From assembly GCF_036227325.1 (NCBI RefSeq), contig NZ_CP109467.1, forward strand, positions 682,001 through 746,000: DNA of 64,000 nt, read 5' to 3'. The notes under the pieces are model-generated. The model was given only the letters and a program-made list of their open reading frames with translations, did not search any database and was not told where the DNA came from. This DNA is from Streptomyces sp. NBC_01465 (GTDB taxonomy: Bacteria; Actinomycetota; Actinomycetes; Streptomycetales; Streptomycetaceae). Every line of letters begins with the position of its first letter. Positions within the stretch are counted from its first letter, which is position 1. Below, one piece after another: positions 1 through 8,114 of the stretch. Position numbers and translations under genes: made by a program.

Positions 1-995
1 GGCGGCACGGGACGCCGCCGCGTATAGGCCGCGACGTAGGTGAGCCGCTCGGCCTCGTCGATCGCCGGGAGCGCGCTGACACGCCCGCCGGTGAGGACGG
101 AGGTGAGGCGCTCGCAGGCGGTGAGCATGGAGCTGGAGACGTTCGGCGCGTCGCCGAAGGTCGCGAGGATCTCTTCGTACGCGTAGAAGGGCCTGTACGG
201 AATCTCCACCGATCCCCAGTAGGCGGCGAGTTCCTCACCGCCCAGCCCGGAGGGGAGGCCGGGGAAGCTCTCCCTGGCCAGCGCCCGGCCCGCGTCGGCC
301 TTCTCCTTCTCGCCGTCGTCGATGCGCATCGGCACCGGCAGGATGCGGATCCCGTTGTCCCGGTAGCGCTCCTCGATGTCGCGGGCCACGGCGGACGCCC
401 CGTCGATGCTCTGGTCGCTGAGGGTGAAGCAGACGACGAGGACATGGGGCATCTGGACCGTGCAGATGTCGGCGATGTCGCTGAGGCCCGTACGGCTGTC
501 GATCAGGGTGTAGTCGTAGTGCTGCCGCATGTCGGCGCGCATCGCGTCGAAGAACTGGCCGCCGCCGAACCGCTCGTAGAAGTCGTCCCAGTCCATCCGG
601 CCGACGGTCGAGGAGTAGTCGCGGTTCCGCCTGCCCGCCGAGAGGAAGTCGAGGCTCCCGTTCTGCGGGAACTTCCATTTGAGGGAGGTGGCGTGCGGAC
701 GCACCCGCGCGTAGCGGCGGTGCCAGTCGCTCTCGCGCTCCGCGGGCCGGCGGGCCTCTTCCTGGTATTCGGTGATCAGATTGATCAGCCCCGGCGTCGC
801 TTCCAGGTCGCCCAGATCGAGGAAGGGGTGGAAGAACCGGTGCAGTCCCGGCGCTTCCAGATCCCAGTCGACGGCCAGCACCCGGTGTCCGTTCGAGGCC
901 AGGATCCAGGCGACATTGGCCAGGGCCATCGTCCGGCCGGTGCCACCCTTGTAGGAATAAAAGGTGACAACGGTGCCTTCACGGTTCTCGGTCAC
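1..995 (-). CDS. fxsT: KGGTGR-type P-loop ATPase, 5' part of probable FxsT (cut by window edge)
   Basis: About 331 N-terminal residues are visible; the 3' part lies outside the window. The GTG start at 995 follows the fxsC stop by one base, so the two are probably translationally coupled. Residues 16-22 read KGGTGRT, a deviant Walker A of the MinD/ParA-like class in which arginine replaces the usual final lysine. AVDWDLEAPGL (about 40-50) and TLIDSRTGLSDIADI (about 165) are the other nucleotide-site segments of this fold. In FxSxx-COOH peptide clusters the gene after fxsC usually encodes FxsT, which as I recall starts with such an ATPase and continues into NB-ARC/TPR repeats. That continuation is inferred and not visible here. 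The role is unknown; an NTP-driven switch or scaffold for peptide maturation or action is plausible. Family call is firm, the FxsT name less so. Confidence 0.8.
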   Translation of the reverse strand, partial: MTENREGTVVTFYSYKGGTGRTMALANVAWILASNGHRVLAVDWDLEAPGLHRFFHPFLDLGDLEATPGLINLITEYQEEARRPAERESDWHRRYARVRPHATSLKWKFPQNGSLDFLSAGRRNRDYSSTVGRMDWDDFYERFGGGQFFDAMRADMRQHYDYTLIDSRTGLSDIADICTVQMPHVLVVCFTLSDQSIDGASAVARDIEERYRDNGIRILPVPMRIDDGEKEKADAGRALARESFPGLPSGLGGEELAAYWGSVEIPYRPFYAYEEILATFGDAPNVSSSMLTACERLTSVLTGGRVSALPAIDEAERLTYVAAYTRRRPVP

Positions 996-996
996 G

Positions 997-2379
997 TTAC
1001 GAGTCCTCCGCATCGTCTGCGCTGCCCCTCGTCTCCCGGGCGGGAATTCCGGAGCCGTAGCCCACGCCCGACGGCAGGACCTGGGGCTTGGAACCGCCGT
1101 CCCCGTCGGGCGGGTAGGTCTGTGCATGACGGGCATGGTGCTTGGCCGCCGACTTCACCGCGACGGGCAGTTCCCGGTCGAACGCGTGCAGGTCGGGTAT
1201 CCCGCCGACAGGCGAACAGTGGCCGCCCTCGTCGGCGGGTCTCGGTGCCAGGTTCCGTATCGTGGTGCGCAGCGCGTCCTCCTCGGCCGCGGAGTCGGGG
1301 TCCGCCCGGTTCCAGGGCACCATCACGCTGATCCACGGCCGGTTCTCGGCGGTCAGTTTCCCCAGCAGCTCCGCGCCGTGCGAGGCGTTCGCCTCCCAGT
1401 GGTCGAGCAGGAGCAGCCCCGGCGCGACCGGCGGCCCCTTGGGCAGCATGCGGTCCGCATCCGCCTCGAATTCCCCCACGCTCACCTCGTAGTCGAGGTT
1501 GCGGACGAGCTCCGCGGCATGGTCCGCGAGCGGCCGCGAGGACTGCGGGTGGTAGGGGTTCCACTCGCGCGCACCGGCTCCGTAGCAGTCGGGGCTGCGG
1601 CCGTCCGGCAGTTCGGACCGGGAACAGGCGAGCACGGAGATGTCCATCTTGCGTTTCCCGCCGGGCGGGCCGAATCCGGTGGGTACGGAGTGGTAGTCCT
1701 GGTCCGGGTCGCCGTCCGCGATCCTGGTCGCGTCCGCTGCTTCCATGATGCGCTTCGCCAGCCGGTAGACCGCGCGTTCGTACTCGTCGCGCAGATAGCC
1801 GAGCTTGATCAGTCCGTAGAAGCCCTCGGCGGCGTAGTCCTCGCCGAACTCCTCATGTGCGAACTGCAGCCGCTCGGCCTGGCTCGGCAGCTCTTTCACC
1901 GGTACGGGGACCCAGAGCGCGGGCACGATTCCGCTCGACTGGGCACCGTTCGACTGGGCGCTGTTGTTCCGGTTCACCGTCTGGGAATGGGCGGCGCGGC
2001 GGGAGAACGCAAACCATTCCCGGCCGCACTGCTCGCTGCGGAAGTAGCGCGGCGAGTAGAGGGGCACAAAAACTCGGCAGTGTGCGAGCGCCCGCGACAG
2101 CTCGACCGGCCACCTCTCCCCCGGCCGCATCTGACGGTCCATGAATCCGGGCGGCGCCCCGCCGGGGAGCGTCGTCATGTTCATCAGGTGCTCGCACAGG
2201 TCCCGGTAGAACTTCTCCACCCAGACATTGGGGTTCGCGTCCTTGGGGTCGCTCTTCGGTATGTGCGCGTAACTGAGAAAGAAGTACGGTCTCGGGTCGT
2301 CCCCCGGAGCACCGGCAACTCCGCTCACAGGCGTCTCCCCCGGTCCGCGTGGCTGGGAACCCAGTGTAGGAAACGACAA
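997..2379 (-). CDS. fxsC: TIR-like protein FxsC of the FxSxx-COOH system
   Basis: 460 residues. After a short Pro/Gly-rich leader, residues about 30-160 form a TIR-like domain: PYFFLSYAH at strand A, then CRVFVPLYSPRYFRSEQCG with the Ser-Glu-x-Cys-Gly-x-Glu-Trp pattern seen in bacterial TIR proteins. The remaining ~300 residues contain no motif I recognise. The gene lies 27 bases after fxsB and one base before the ATPase gene, in the fixed order of FxSxx-COOH clusters, which is the main reason for the FxsC name. TIR domains either oligomerise or cleave NAD; a catalytic glutamate could be the Glu of the EWFAF segment, but I cannot show activity. Cytoplasmic, no signal peptide. Confidence 0.85.
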   Translation of the reverse strand: MSFPTLGSQPRGPGETPVSGVAGAPGDDPRPYFFLSYAHIPKSDPKDANPNVWVEKFYRDLCEHLMNMTTLPGGAPPGFMDRQMRPGERWPVELSRALAHCRVFVPLYSPRYFRSEQCGREWFAFSRRAAHSQTVNRNNSAQSNGAQSSGIVPALWVPVPVKELPSQAERLQFAHEEFGEDYAAEGFYGLIKLGYLRDEYERAVYRLAKRIMEAADATRIADGDPDQDYHSVPTGFGPPGGKRKMDISVLACSRSELPDGRSPDCYGAGAREWNPYHPQSSRPLADHAAELVRNLDYEVSVGEFEADADRMLPKGPPVAPGLLLLDHWEANASHGAELLGKLTAENRPWISVMVPWNRADPDSAAEEDALRTTIRNLAPRPADEGGHCSPVGGIPDLHAFDRELPVAVKSAAKHHARHAQTYPPDGDGGSKPQVLPSGVGYGSGIPARETRGSADDAEDS

Positions 2380-2406
2380 TTCTCCGCCGGAAGTGACGGA
2401 ACGAAC

Positions 2407-4803
2407 CTATTCAGTACGGGAGTTGGCCTGAATCCAGCTCTTCCGGTGTTCCTGGGCCGCCCCTTCGGCCCGGGCCTGCGCAGCAGCCGACACCGGTTCC
2501 CGGAGCCACTGATGCACCGTGTCCCCCATCCTTGCCACGAACCGCTCCCCGAGCGGGGTCAGCGCCCCCGCCCCGGCGAGCACCTCCACCGCCTCGGCGG
2601 TCTGCCCGCGCCAGCGCGTGAAGTGCGCCTCCGCAGCGTCGAAGTCCCGTCCCTCGGCGGTGTGCCGCCGGGTGCGCCAGAAGTCGGTCACCGCGATGTG
2701 GGCGTACGTTCCCTGGAGCAGCCCCGGCAGCGGGCGCGGGTCGGGGCGCCAGGGGGCGTAGAAGGTGCGGCGCTCGGTGGTGTCGTAGAGGTCGAGGCGG
2801 TCCAGTACGGCACCCAGTTTGACGTGCTGGAACTCATGGACGATGAGCAGCGCCAGCAGATCGGGGGTCGCCGGTCTGGCTGCGCCGATGGCGCCGAACG
2901 CCTCTCTCGACGCCGCGCTGACGTCGCTGCCGTCCGGCGCCTTCAGCGGCGTGATGCACCGGAGCCCGGCGGCCACCCCCGGTGCGTAGCGCGGGAGTTC
3001 ACCGCGGATCAGCGACCAGGCTTCGGCCAGGTCTTCCGCCCAGACCTTCGCCTCGCCCTCGGTGAGACGCTCCGACACCGGCCACTGGTGGCTGTCGCGC
3101 AGCGGGTCGGTGTCCTCCAGCGCCACGGTCCAGCCGGGCATCTCGACGAGCCGCACCGGGTTCCAGTAAGGGTTGAGCCCGTCGACGCCTTCGTCCCAGC
3201 CGATCCGCAGCGTCCGCGATCCGGCCCGTACGGTGAACTCTTGTGCGTCTGCGGTGAGTTCGGCCATTCCCTGATGCCCGGCGAGCGAGAGGGAACCGAG
3301 CCCCGGCAGCCGCAGTACGCCGTCCCGTACCGGCACCCGCACCACATCTCCGCGCCTGGCATGCATCGCTGCGGCGGCCGCGAGTTCCGCGAGCCCGCCG
3401 GACACCAGGGACGGCAGCTCCCCGCGCAGGACGCGCAGACCCCACGACCTGGTGTAGGGATGGGCAACCACCGCATCGAACGCGTCGGGTGCCTTGGCGT
3501 CAAGATCGACCAGCAACTCCCGCGCCTGGTCCGCCAGTGCATCGCCGTGCGGGGCCCGGTCCGCCACCGCTGCGATCAGGTCCCGGTCCGTTTCGAGCTG
3601 GGCAGCCACCAGGCGCCCGACCGTCTCCGCGTCGCCGAAGCCCTCGGCCAGCACATCCAGATCGGCGAGGGGAACGGCCGGCCCGGCCGCGGCTTCTCTG
3701 TCCCGTACGGTCACGATGAGCTCCATCAGATCGGGGCAGAACACCGACGGATTGTCGAATCCGCTGCCGGTGCGGTAGCGGTGGGCGTAGAGGCCGCCGC
3801 CGCAGGAGTTGACCACCGGGCAGGAGCGGCACTCCTCGCTCAGCTCCTCGACACCCAGATGCCGGGCGGCCATCCCGGGGTGGGCCACGACCTCGTCGAG
3901 CGAGTGGGAGAAGACGTCCATCCCAGTGGCGGGAGCGCCGTCGTACGCGGTCTTGAGGCTGTCGGCCTGTTCGTACGTGCCGTCCGTCTCGATCACCACG
4001 AGATCGGCCGGCGCCAGGCCGAGGGACTCGGTGAGGCTGCTCTCGCCGCGCAGGGTGCGCAGCACGGAGTCGAAGATCCGTACCGGCACGGCGCGGCCGC
4101 CCGCGTCCCAGCGCCGGTACACGGCATCGAGCCAGTCCGCGTAGGGAGTGGCCGACGGGCCGGGTCTGGGCGGCGGGGTGTCCCAGGTCGCGTGGGGCAG
4201 CAGGAAGTCGAGCCGGGGCGGATCGAGGGCGACGAGCGCGTCGTAGACGTCGACGGGGTCGTTCAGGACGTCGATCGTGCAGAGCAGTCCGGCGAAGAGG
4301 GGCCGGTATGCGGGGCGGTTGAGGAGTTCTACCGCCCTCAGCACCTGGGGGTGGCTGCTGCGGCCGTCGGCATAGCGGCGATGGCGGTCGTTGGACGCCT
4401 TGTCACCGTCGAGGGAGACACCGACCTTGATGTCGTACTCGAGAAAGAGATCGAGGAAGCGTTCGCTGAGGAGAACGCCGTTGGTGTGGATGCGCAGATC
4501 CAGCGCGCACACACCCGATAACGCCCGGCTCAGCTCCTTGGCGGCCCTGCGCAGAAGCCCGGGGCCCGCGAGCAGCGGCTCGCCCCCGTGCAGCACGACA
4601 TGGACGGCGGGCAGCTGGTGGGCCGCGGCATGCTCGGCGATGCGGTCCGCGGTGCGCGCCAGCACTTGTTCGGGGAGCGCCTTGGGCCGACCGCGCCAAC
4701 TCTGGTCCGCGTGCTCGTACACGTAGCAGTGATCGCAGCTGAGATCACAGCGGCTGTGCACCTTCAGGACAAACTGGCTCAGAGACGGCGACGGCCGGTC
4801 CAT
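2407..4803 (-). CDS. fxsB: Radical SAM/SPASM peptide maturase FxsB with C-terminal HEXXH domain
   Basis: 798 residues, two modules. The N-terminal half is a radical SAM enzyme: CDLSCDHC at 19-26 gives the CxxxCxxC [4Fe-4S] ligands, followed by HGGEPLLAG (SAM-binding GGE). A SPASM segment has cysteines in ECRSCPVVNSCGGG and in VFCPDL, which would bind auxiliary clusters. The C-terminal half carries HEFQH at about 656-660, the HEXXH signature of the metallohydrolase-like extension typical of FxsB. Family knowledge: FxsB-type enzymes crosslink the aromatic residue of short C-terminal motifs to make three-residue cyclophanes. The partner precursor fxsA is 22 bases upstream. The HEXXH half is described in the family as inactivated, although the motif itself is present here. 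High confidence. Confidence 0.93.
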   Translation of the reverse strand: MDRPSPSLSQFVLKVHSRCDLSCDHCYVYEHADQSWRGRPKALPEQVLARTADRIAEHAAAHQLPAVHVVLHGGEPLLAGPGLLRRAAKELSRALSGVCALDLRIHTNGVLLSERFLDLFLEYDIKVGVSLDGDKASNDRHRRYADGRSSHPQVLRAVELLNRPAYRPLFAGLLCTIDVLNDPVDVYDALVALDPPRLDFLLPHATWDTPPPRPGPSATPYADWLDAVYRRWDAGGRAVPVRIFDSVLRTLRGESSLTESLGLAPADLVVIETDGTYEQADSLKTAYDGAPATGMDVFSHSLDEVVAHPGMAARHLGVEELSEECRSCPVVNSCGGGLYAHRYRTGSGFDNPSVFCPDLMELIVTVRDREAAAGPAVPLADLDVLAEGFGDAETVGRLVAAQLETDRDLIAAVADRAPHGDALADQARELLVDLDAKAPDAFDAVVAHPYTRSWGLRVLRGELPSLVSGGLAELAAAAAMHARRGDVVRVPVRDGVLRLPGLGSLSLAGHQGMAELTADAQEFTVRAGSRTLRIGWDEGVDGLNPYWNPVRLVEMPGWTVALEDTDPLRDSHQWPVSERLTEGEAKVWAEDLAEAWSLIRGELPRYAPGVAAGLRCITPLKAPDGSDVSAASREAFGAIGAARPATPDLLALLIVHEFQHVKLGAVLDRLDLYDTTERRTFYAPWRPDPRPLPGLLQGTYAHIAVTDFWRTRRHTAEGRDFDAAEAHFTRWRGQTAEAVEVLAGAGALTPLGERFVARMGDTVHQWLREPVSAAAQARAEGAAQEHRKSWIQANSRTE

Positions 4804-4825
4804 GGTCGGGTCTACGTCCGGGAGC

Positions 4826-5017
4826 TCAGACCGAAGACTGGAAGGCCGCGACGATCGGGGTCGTCCCTGTGCCGGTCGACATCAGGCGGCCGACGGATGC
4901 CGGAAGATCACCACCGCTCCGTGCGACACCACGATTAGCCAGCGATACCCGGGGCATGCTCTGCGGAGGAGCTACGGGTGCGGGCCTGTCGGCCGCGGAT
5001 ACCAGAGCGGTGTTCAT
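4826..5017 (-). CDS. fxsA: FxSxx-COOH ribosomal peptide precursor FxsA
   Basis: 63 residues ending AAFQSSV, an exact match to the Phe-x-Ser-x-x-COOH terminus that defines this precursor family. The frame stays open upstream to 5296, but I chose the ATG at 5017 because GGAAAGG lies at a good distance upstream and because known precursors are 50-80 residues. The N-terminal part is Pro/Ala/Arg-rich leader. The region just before the terminus (STGTGTTPIVAAFQSSV) is Thr/Gly-rich and is the probable core. The stop is 22 bases before fxsB, so the two are presumably cotranscribed. The expected modification is a cyclophane involving Phe59 made by FxsB; this follows from the family, not from the sequence. 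Confidence 0.88.
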   Translation of the reverse strand: MNTALVSAADRPAPVAPPQSMPRVSLANRGVARSGGDLPASVGRLMSTGTGTTPIVAAFQSSV

Positions 5018-5190
5018 GTTGCGCGCCTTTCCAGAGGGGTCGTACCCCCCCGATAACGATGATCGGCCGTTTTCGTGGCGGGCGCGCGGGCGCGCATTAG
5101 GGTGCCCCCCACAGAGGGACGGACAGCAGGGCAGCCCATTGTCCCGACAGGGAGATGTGCTGTGTACCCGTTTGAGGTTTCCGGCTGGTC

Positions 5191-5745
5191 TCAATTTCCG
5201 AGACCGTCCAGCACGACCGCGCCCGGCAGTTCTGCGAAAACCTTGCCCGGCACGATCAGTTTGCCGCGGCGGCTGCCGCTGCCGATGAGCACCCACTCGG
5301 TGTCGACGACAGCCGGGTCGACCAGCACCGACCAGCCGGCCGGGAGTCCGATCGGGGTGATGCCGCCGTACTCCATTCCGGTCTCCCCCGTCGCCGTGTC
5401 CATCGGGGCGAACGATGCCTTTCGCGCACCGAGGTGCTTGCGCACGACGCCGTTCACGTCGACACGGGTGCTGGAGAGCACCACGCAGGCGGCGAACGAG
5501 GTCTCGCCGCCGCGCTTGGCCGCGACGACCACACAGTTCGCGGAGGCGGCGAGGAGTTCGGGACCGTAGTGCTCGACGAAGACTGCGGTGTCGGCGATCT
5601 CCGGGTCGGTGTCTACGTAGATCAGCTGATCCACGGGGACATCGCCCTGCCAGGTGCGTACGGCTTCTGCGACAGGTGCGGTGAGCCGGTCGAGACGCTC
5701 CGGGGCGGGAGCGGCGTCGTCGAAATCGCCTAGGGGTGCGCGCAT
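5191..5745 (-). CDS. YbaK/EbsC-family aminoacyl-tRNA deacylase
   Basis: 184 residues from the ATG at 5745; the frame extends 17 codons upstream but that part is not conserved-looking. YbaK/ProX-like proteins hydrolyse mischarged tRNAs such as Cys-tRNA(Pro) or Ala-tRNA(Pro). The core is recognisable: CVVVAAKRGGE, then the lysine-containing KHLGARKASFAP segment that carries the catalytic lysine in the family, then EYGGITPIGLP forming the substrate pocket, and a C-terminal SGSRRGKLIVP strand. It sits 43 bases downstream of the XRE-cupin gene on the same strand and could be cotranscribed with it. Exact tRNA specificity cannot be read from sequence. Confidence 0.85.
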   Translation of the reverse strand: MRAPLGDFDDAAPAPERLDRLTAPVAEAVRTWQGDVPVDQLIYVDTDPEIADTAVFVEHYGPELLAASANCVVVAAKRGGETSFAACVVLSSTRVDVNGVVRKHLGARKASFAPMDTATGETGMEYGGITPIGLPAGWSVLVDPAVVDTEWVLIGSGSRRGKLIVPGKVFAELPGAVVLDGLGN

Positions 5746-5788
5746 GGCGGCACGGTAACAGCCGTTGCCGGAGCGGCGGTTGACCGTC

Positions 5789-6361
5789 TCAGCCAACGGG
5801 CGGGATGGAGACCGCCATCGTCATCTCGACGGCTTCCGCACCCGCGTTGCGGTACGCGTGCGGAACATTGCCCTCGAAGGTCGCCGAGGTCCCCGCCGGT
5901 ACGGAATGTTCGACCCCGTCGACGACCAGCGTGAGCTCGCCCGCCGTCACATGGAGCAGTTCGCTGGTCCCCGGGGGGTGCGGGTCCGAGGCGCTGCCGT
6001 CCCCGGGCTCCAGTCGCCAGCCCCACAGCTCCAGCGGCCCGCGCTCCTCGGTGCCGACCAGGAGGGTGGTGTGGCTGCCCGCCTCGGTCCACCACATCCG
6101 GACCGCCTGCTCCTTCGGTACGACCCTGACCTGCGGTCCGCGTTCGTAGTCGAGAAGCGTGGTGATGCTGACCCCGAGGGCGTCGGCGAGCTTCACCGTG
6201 GTGCCGACGCTCGGGTTCGTACGGGCCTGCTCGATCTGGATGATCATGCCCCGGCTGACGCCCGAGCGGGCGGCGAGGGCGTCCAGCGTGAAGCCGCGAT
6301 CCCCGCGCCAGTGCTTGAGGTTCCGGGCGAGCGACTGGGTGAGCTGGTCGAGGTCCGACAC
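5789..6361 (-). CDS. XRE-family regulator with C-terminal cupin domain
   Basis: 190 residues from a GTG at 6361 (first residues MSDLDQLTQ after initiation); an upstream start at 6394 would add 11 residues and run into the divergent promoter. Residues about 10-70 form a helix-turn-helix of the XRE type (LAARSGVSRGMIIQIEQ), and about 105-180 form a double-stranded beta-helix cupin with HPPGTSELLHVTAGE and GNVPHAYRNAG. Such HTH-cupin proteins sense a small ligand and regulate neighbouring catabolic or efflux genes. It is transcribed away from an EamA exporter with an inverted repeat between them, so it probably controls that exporter and itself. Ligand unknown. Confidence 0.88.
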   Translation of the reverse strand: MSDLDQLTQSLARNLKHWRGDRGFTLDALAARSGVSRGMIIQIEQARTNPSVGTTVKLADALGVSITTLLDYERGPQVRVVPKEQAVRMWWTEAGSHTTLLVGTEERGPLELWGWRLEPGDGSASDPHPPGTSELLHVTAGELTLVVDGVEHSVPAGTSATFEGNVPHAYRNAGAEAVEMTMAVSIPPVG

Positions 6362-6408
6362 ATTCCGTCCATTATTTTGAATGACAGGGTTCAATATCCT
6401 GTACTACG

Positions 6409-6436
6409 GTGTGGTGCACCCGATGGTTCACCACAC
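6409..6436. promoter_or_regulatory. Inverted repeat, candidate operator between XRE-cupin and EamA genes
   Basis: GTGTGGTG at 6409-6416 and CACCACAC at 6429-6436 are perfect 8-base arms around a 12-base spacer. A GTAC step lies just outside each arm (6401-6404 and its counterpart near 6437-6440), lengthening the symmetry imperfectly. The repeat lies about 20 bases before the EamA start and 48 bases before the regulator start, the expected place for a dimeric HTH-cupin repressor to block both promoters. Confidence 0.5.
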
Positions 6437-6455
6437 TGTACTGCGAGGCGCTCCC

Positions 6456-7322
6456 ATGACCGCACTGTTCGCCCTGGCCACCAGCCTCCTGTGGGGGCTG
6501 GCCGACTTCGGCGGCGGACTGCTCACCCGGCGCATCCCGGCACTGACGGTCGTCGTCGTCTCGCAGGCGATCGCTGTGGTGGTGCTCGGCTCGGTCGTGC
6601 TGGCCACCGGCGCCTGGAGCGAGTTCGGCCCCCAGCTCTGGTTCGCCGTGGCGGCGGGCGTGGTCGGTCCGGTCGCGATGCTCAGCTTCTACAAGGCCCT
6701 GGCGCTGGGGCCGATGGGCGTGGTGTCGCCGCTCGGCTCGCTCGGTGTCGTCGTCCCCGTCGCCGTCGGCCTGGTCCTCGGCGAGCGGCCCGGCCTCCTG
6801 CAGTTCGCGGGGATCGCGGTCGCCGTGGCGGGTGTGGTGCTGGCCGGCGGGCCGGAGCTGCGTGGGGCGCCGGTGCAGCGTCAGGCGATCGCCCTCACGC
6901 TGCTCGCCGCCGTCGGATTCGGGGCGGTGATGTCGCTGATCGCGGAGGCGTCGACGAATGTGACGGGCCTCTTCCTCGCGCTCTTCGTCCAGCGCGTCAC
7001 CAATGTCGCCGTGGGCTCCACCGCGCTGTTCGTCTCGGTGAAGCGCGGTGCGAGCGCCCTGCCGGAGGGGGGCGGAGCACGCGTGATCCTGGCGTCGCTG
7101 CCGGCACTGGCTTTCGTCGGGCTCGCGGACGTCGCCGCGAACGGCACCTACTCGGTCGCCGCGCACGCGGGCCCGGTCACCGTCGCCGCCGTACTCGCCT
7201 CGCTCTACCCGGTGATCACCGCGGTCGCCGCCCGCTCCGTCCTCAAGGAACGGCTGCGCGCCGTACAGGCGGCGGGCGCCGGACTCGCGCTGGTCGGCAC
7301 CGTGCTGCTCGCGACGGGTTAG
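6456..7322 (+). CDS. EamA/DMT-family membrane transporter
   Basis: 288 residues, about ten hydrophobic helices in two repeated halves, the drug/metabolite transporter (EamA) layout. The ATG at 6456 is preferred because GAGG precedes it by seven bases and the first helix (LFALATSLLWGLADFGGG) then starts at residue 3. Recognisable repeat features are LLWGLADFGGG at the start of repeat 1 and ASLYPVITAVAARSVLKERL near the end of repeat 2. It probably exports a small metabolite or drug. It lies divergent from the XRE-cupin gene and likely under its control. The last four bases overlap the stop of the convergent acyltransferase gene. Substrate unknown. Confidence 0.88.
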   Translation: MTALFALATSLLWGLADFGGGLLTRRIPALTVVVVSQAIAVVVLGSVVLATGAWSEFGPQLWFAVAAGVVGPVAMLSFYKALALGPMGVVSPLGSLGVVVPVAVGLVLGERPGLLQFAGIAVAVAGVVLAGGPELRGAPVQRQAIALTLLAAVGFGAVMSLIAEASTNVTGLFLALFVQRVTNVAVGSTALFVSVKRGASALPEGGGARVILASLPALAFVGLADVAANGTYSVAAHAGPVTVAAVLASLYPVITAVAARSVLKERLRAVQAAGAGLALVGTVLLATG

Positions 7323-8041
7323 GACTCCTCCAGCTCGGCCAGCGCGAGGAGTTGCTCGGAGGTCATGCCGTCCGGGATCGGTACGGGCGCGGGCGTACGC
7401 AGCGGAGGCAGCCACCCCGCTTCCTCGGTCCAGCTCCGTACGATCCGGGCCGGCGCCCCGGCCACCACCGAGTGGTCGGGCACCTCGCCGCGTACGACAG
7501 CCCCTGCCGCGACCACCACATTGCGGCCGAGCCGGGCGCCGGGCAGGATCACCGCTCCCGTGCCGAGCCAGCAGCCGGGGCCGATCTCGACGGGCTCCAT
7601 GCGCGGCCACTGCTTGCCGACCGGCTCGTGCGGGTCGTCGTAACTGTGGTTCGTGGACGTGATGTAGACGTACGGACCGCAGTACGTGTCGGACCCGATC
7701 GTGATCTTCGTATCGGCGATGACATGGCTGCCGCGGCCCAGCACGACACCGTCGCCGAGCCGCAGGATCGGCTCGGGCCCGAGGTCGAGGTCCGGCATCA
7801 TTCCGGCCGTCAGCGTGACCTGCTCGCCGATGATGCAGTGGTGGCCCAGCTCGATCCAGGGTTCGCCGAAGACGGTTCCCTGCGGGAAGGCGAGACGGGT
7901 GCCTTCGCCGATGCGGCCGAAGCGCAGCCGCCCCGGACGCTCCGGCGTCACCGCTCCGGCCTCCTGCACCCGGCGCCATCCGGCGTGGAGCAGGCGGGAC
8001 GTCAGCGATGAGAACGTGTTTCTGTTCTTCGGCACCCGCAC
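7319..8041 (-). CDS. Left-handed beta-helix (hexapeptide) acyltransferase
   Basis: 240 residues from a GTG at 8041. Hexapeptide repeats run through the middle (IGEQVTLTAG, LGDGVVLGRGSHVIADTKITIGSDT, IGPGCWLGTGAVILPGARLGRNVVVAAGAVV), ending VVAGAPARIVRSW, the typical closing turn of maltose/galactoside O-acetyltransferase relatives. The ITSTNHSYDD segment supplies the histidine that acts as general base in this family. It would transfer an acyl group from CoA to a sugar or nucleotide-sugar hydroxyl. Its stop overlaps the end of the EamA gene, and its start lies 74 bases from the divergent gamma-carbonic-anhydrase-like gene, another beta-helix protein. Acceptor unknown. Confidence 0.85.
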   Translation of the reverse strand: MRVPKNRNTFSSLTSRLLHAGWRRVQEAGAVTPERPGRLRFGRIGEGTRLAFPQGTVFGEPWIELGHHCIIGEQVTLTAGMMPDLDLGPEPILRLGDGVVLGRGSHVIADTKITIGSDTYCGPYVYITSTNHSYDDPHEPVGKQWPRMEPVEIGPGCWLGTGAVILPGARLGRNVVVAAGAVVRGEVPDHSVVAGAPARIVRSWTEEAGWLPPLRTPAPVPIPDGMTSEQLLALAELEES

Positions 8042-8114
8042 ACGGTACTCACGGGTACGTCGGCCGACGCGGCCCGTACGCTGTGATCTTCACCCCACCG
8101 AGAGGCAGAGACAG

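Noticed and set aside
235..678. 147-codon minus-strand frame beginning MEVPAERE
   Set aside because: It is an out-of-frame reading inside the ATPase gene; the in-frame reading carries the P-loop and fold motifs.
964..4521. 1185-codon open frame on the plus strand
   Set aside because: It lies antisense to fxsC and fxsB, has no recognisable domain and no ribosome site; long antisense frames arise from third-position G+C bias.
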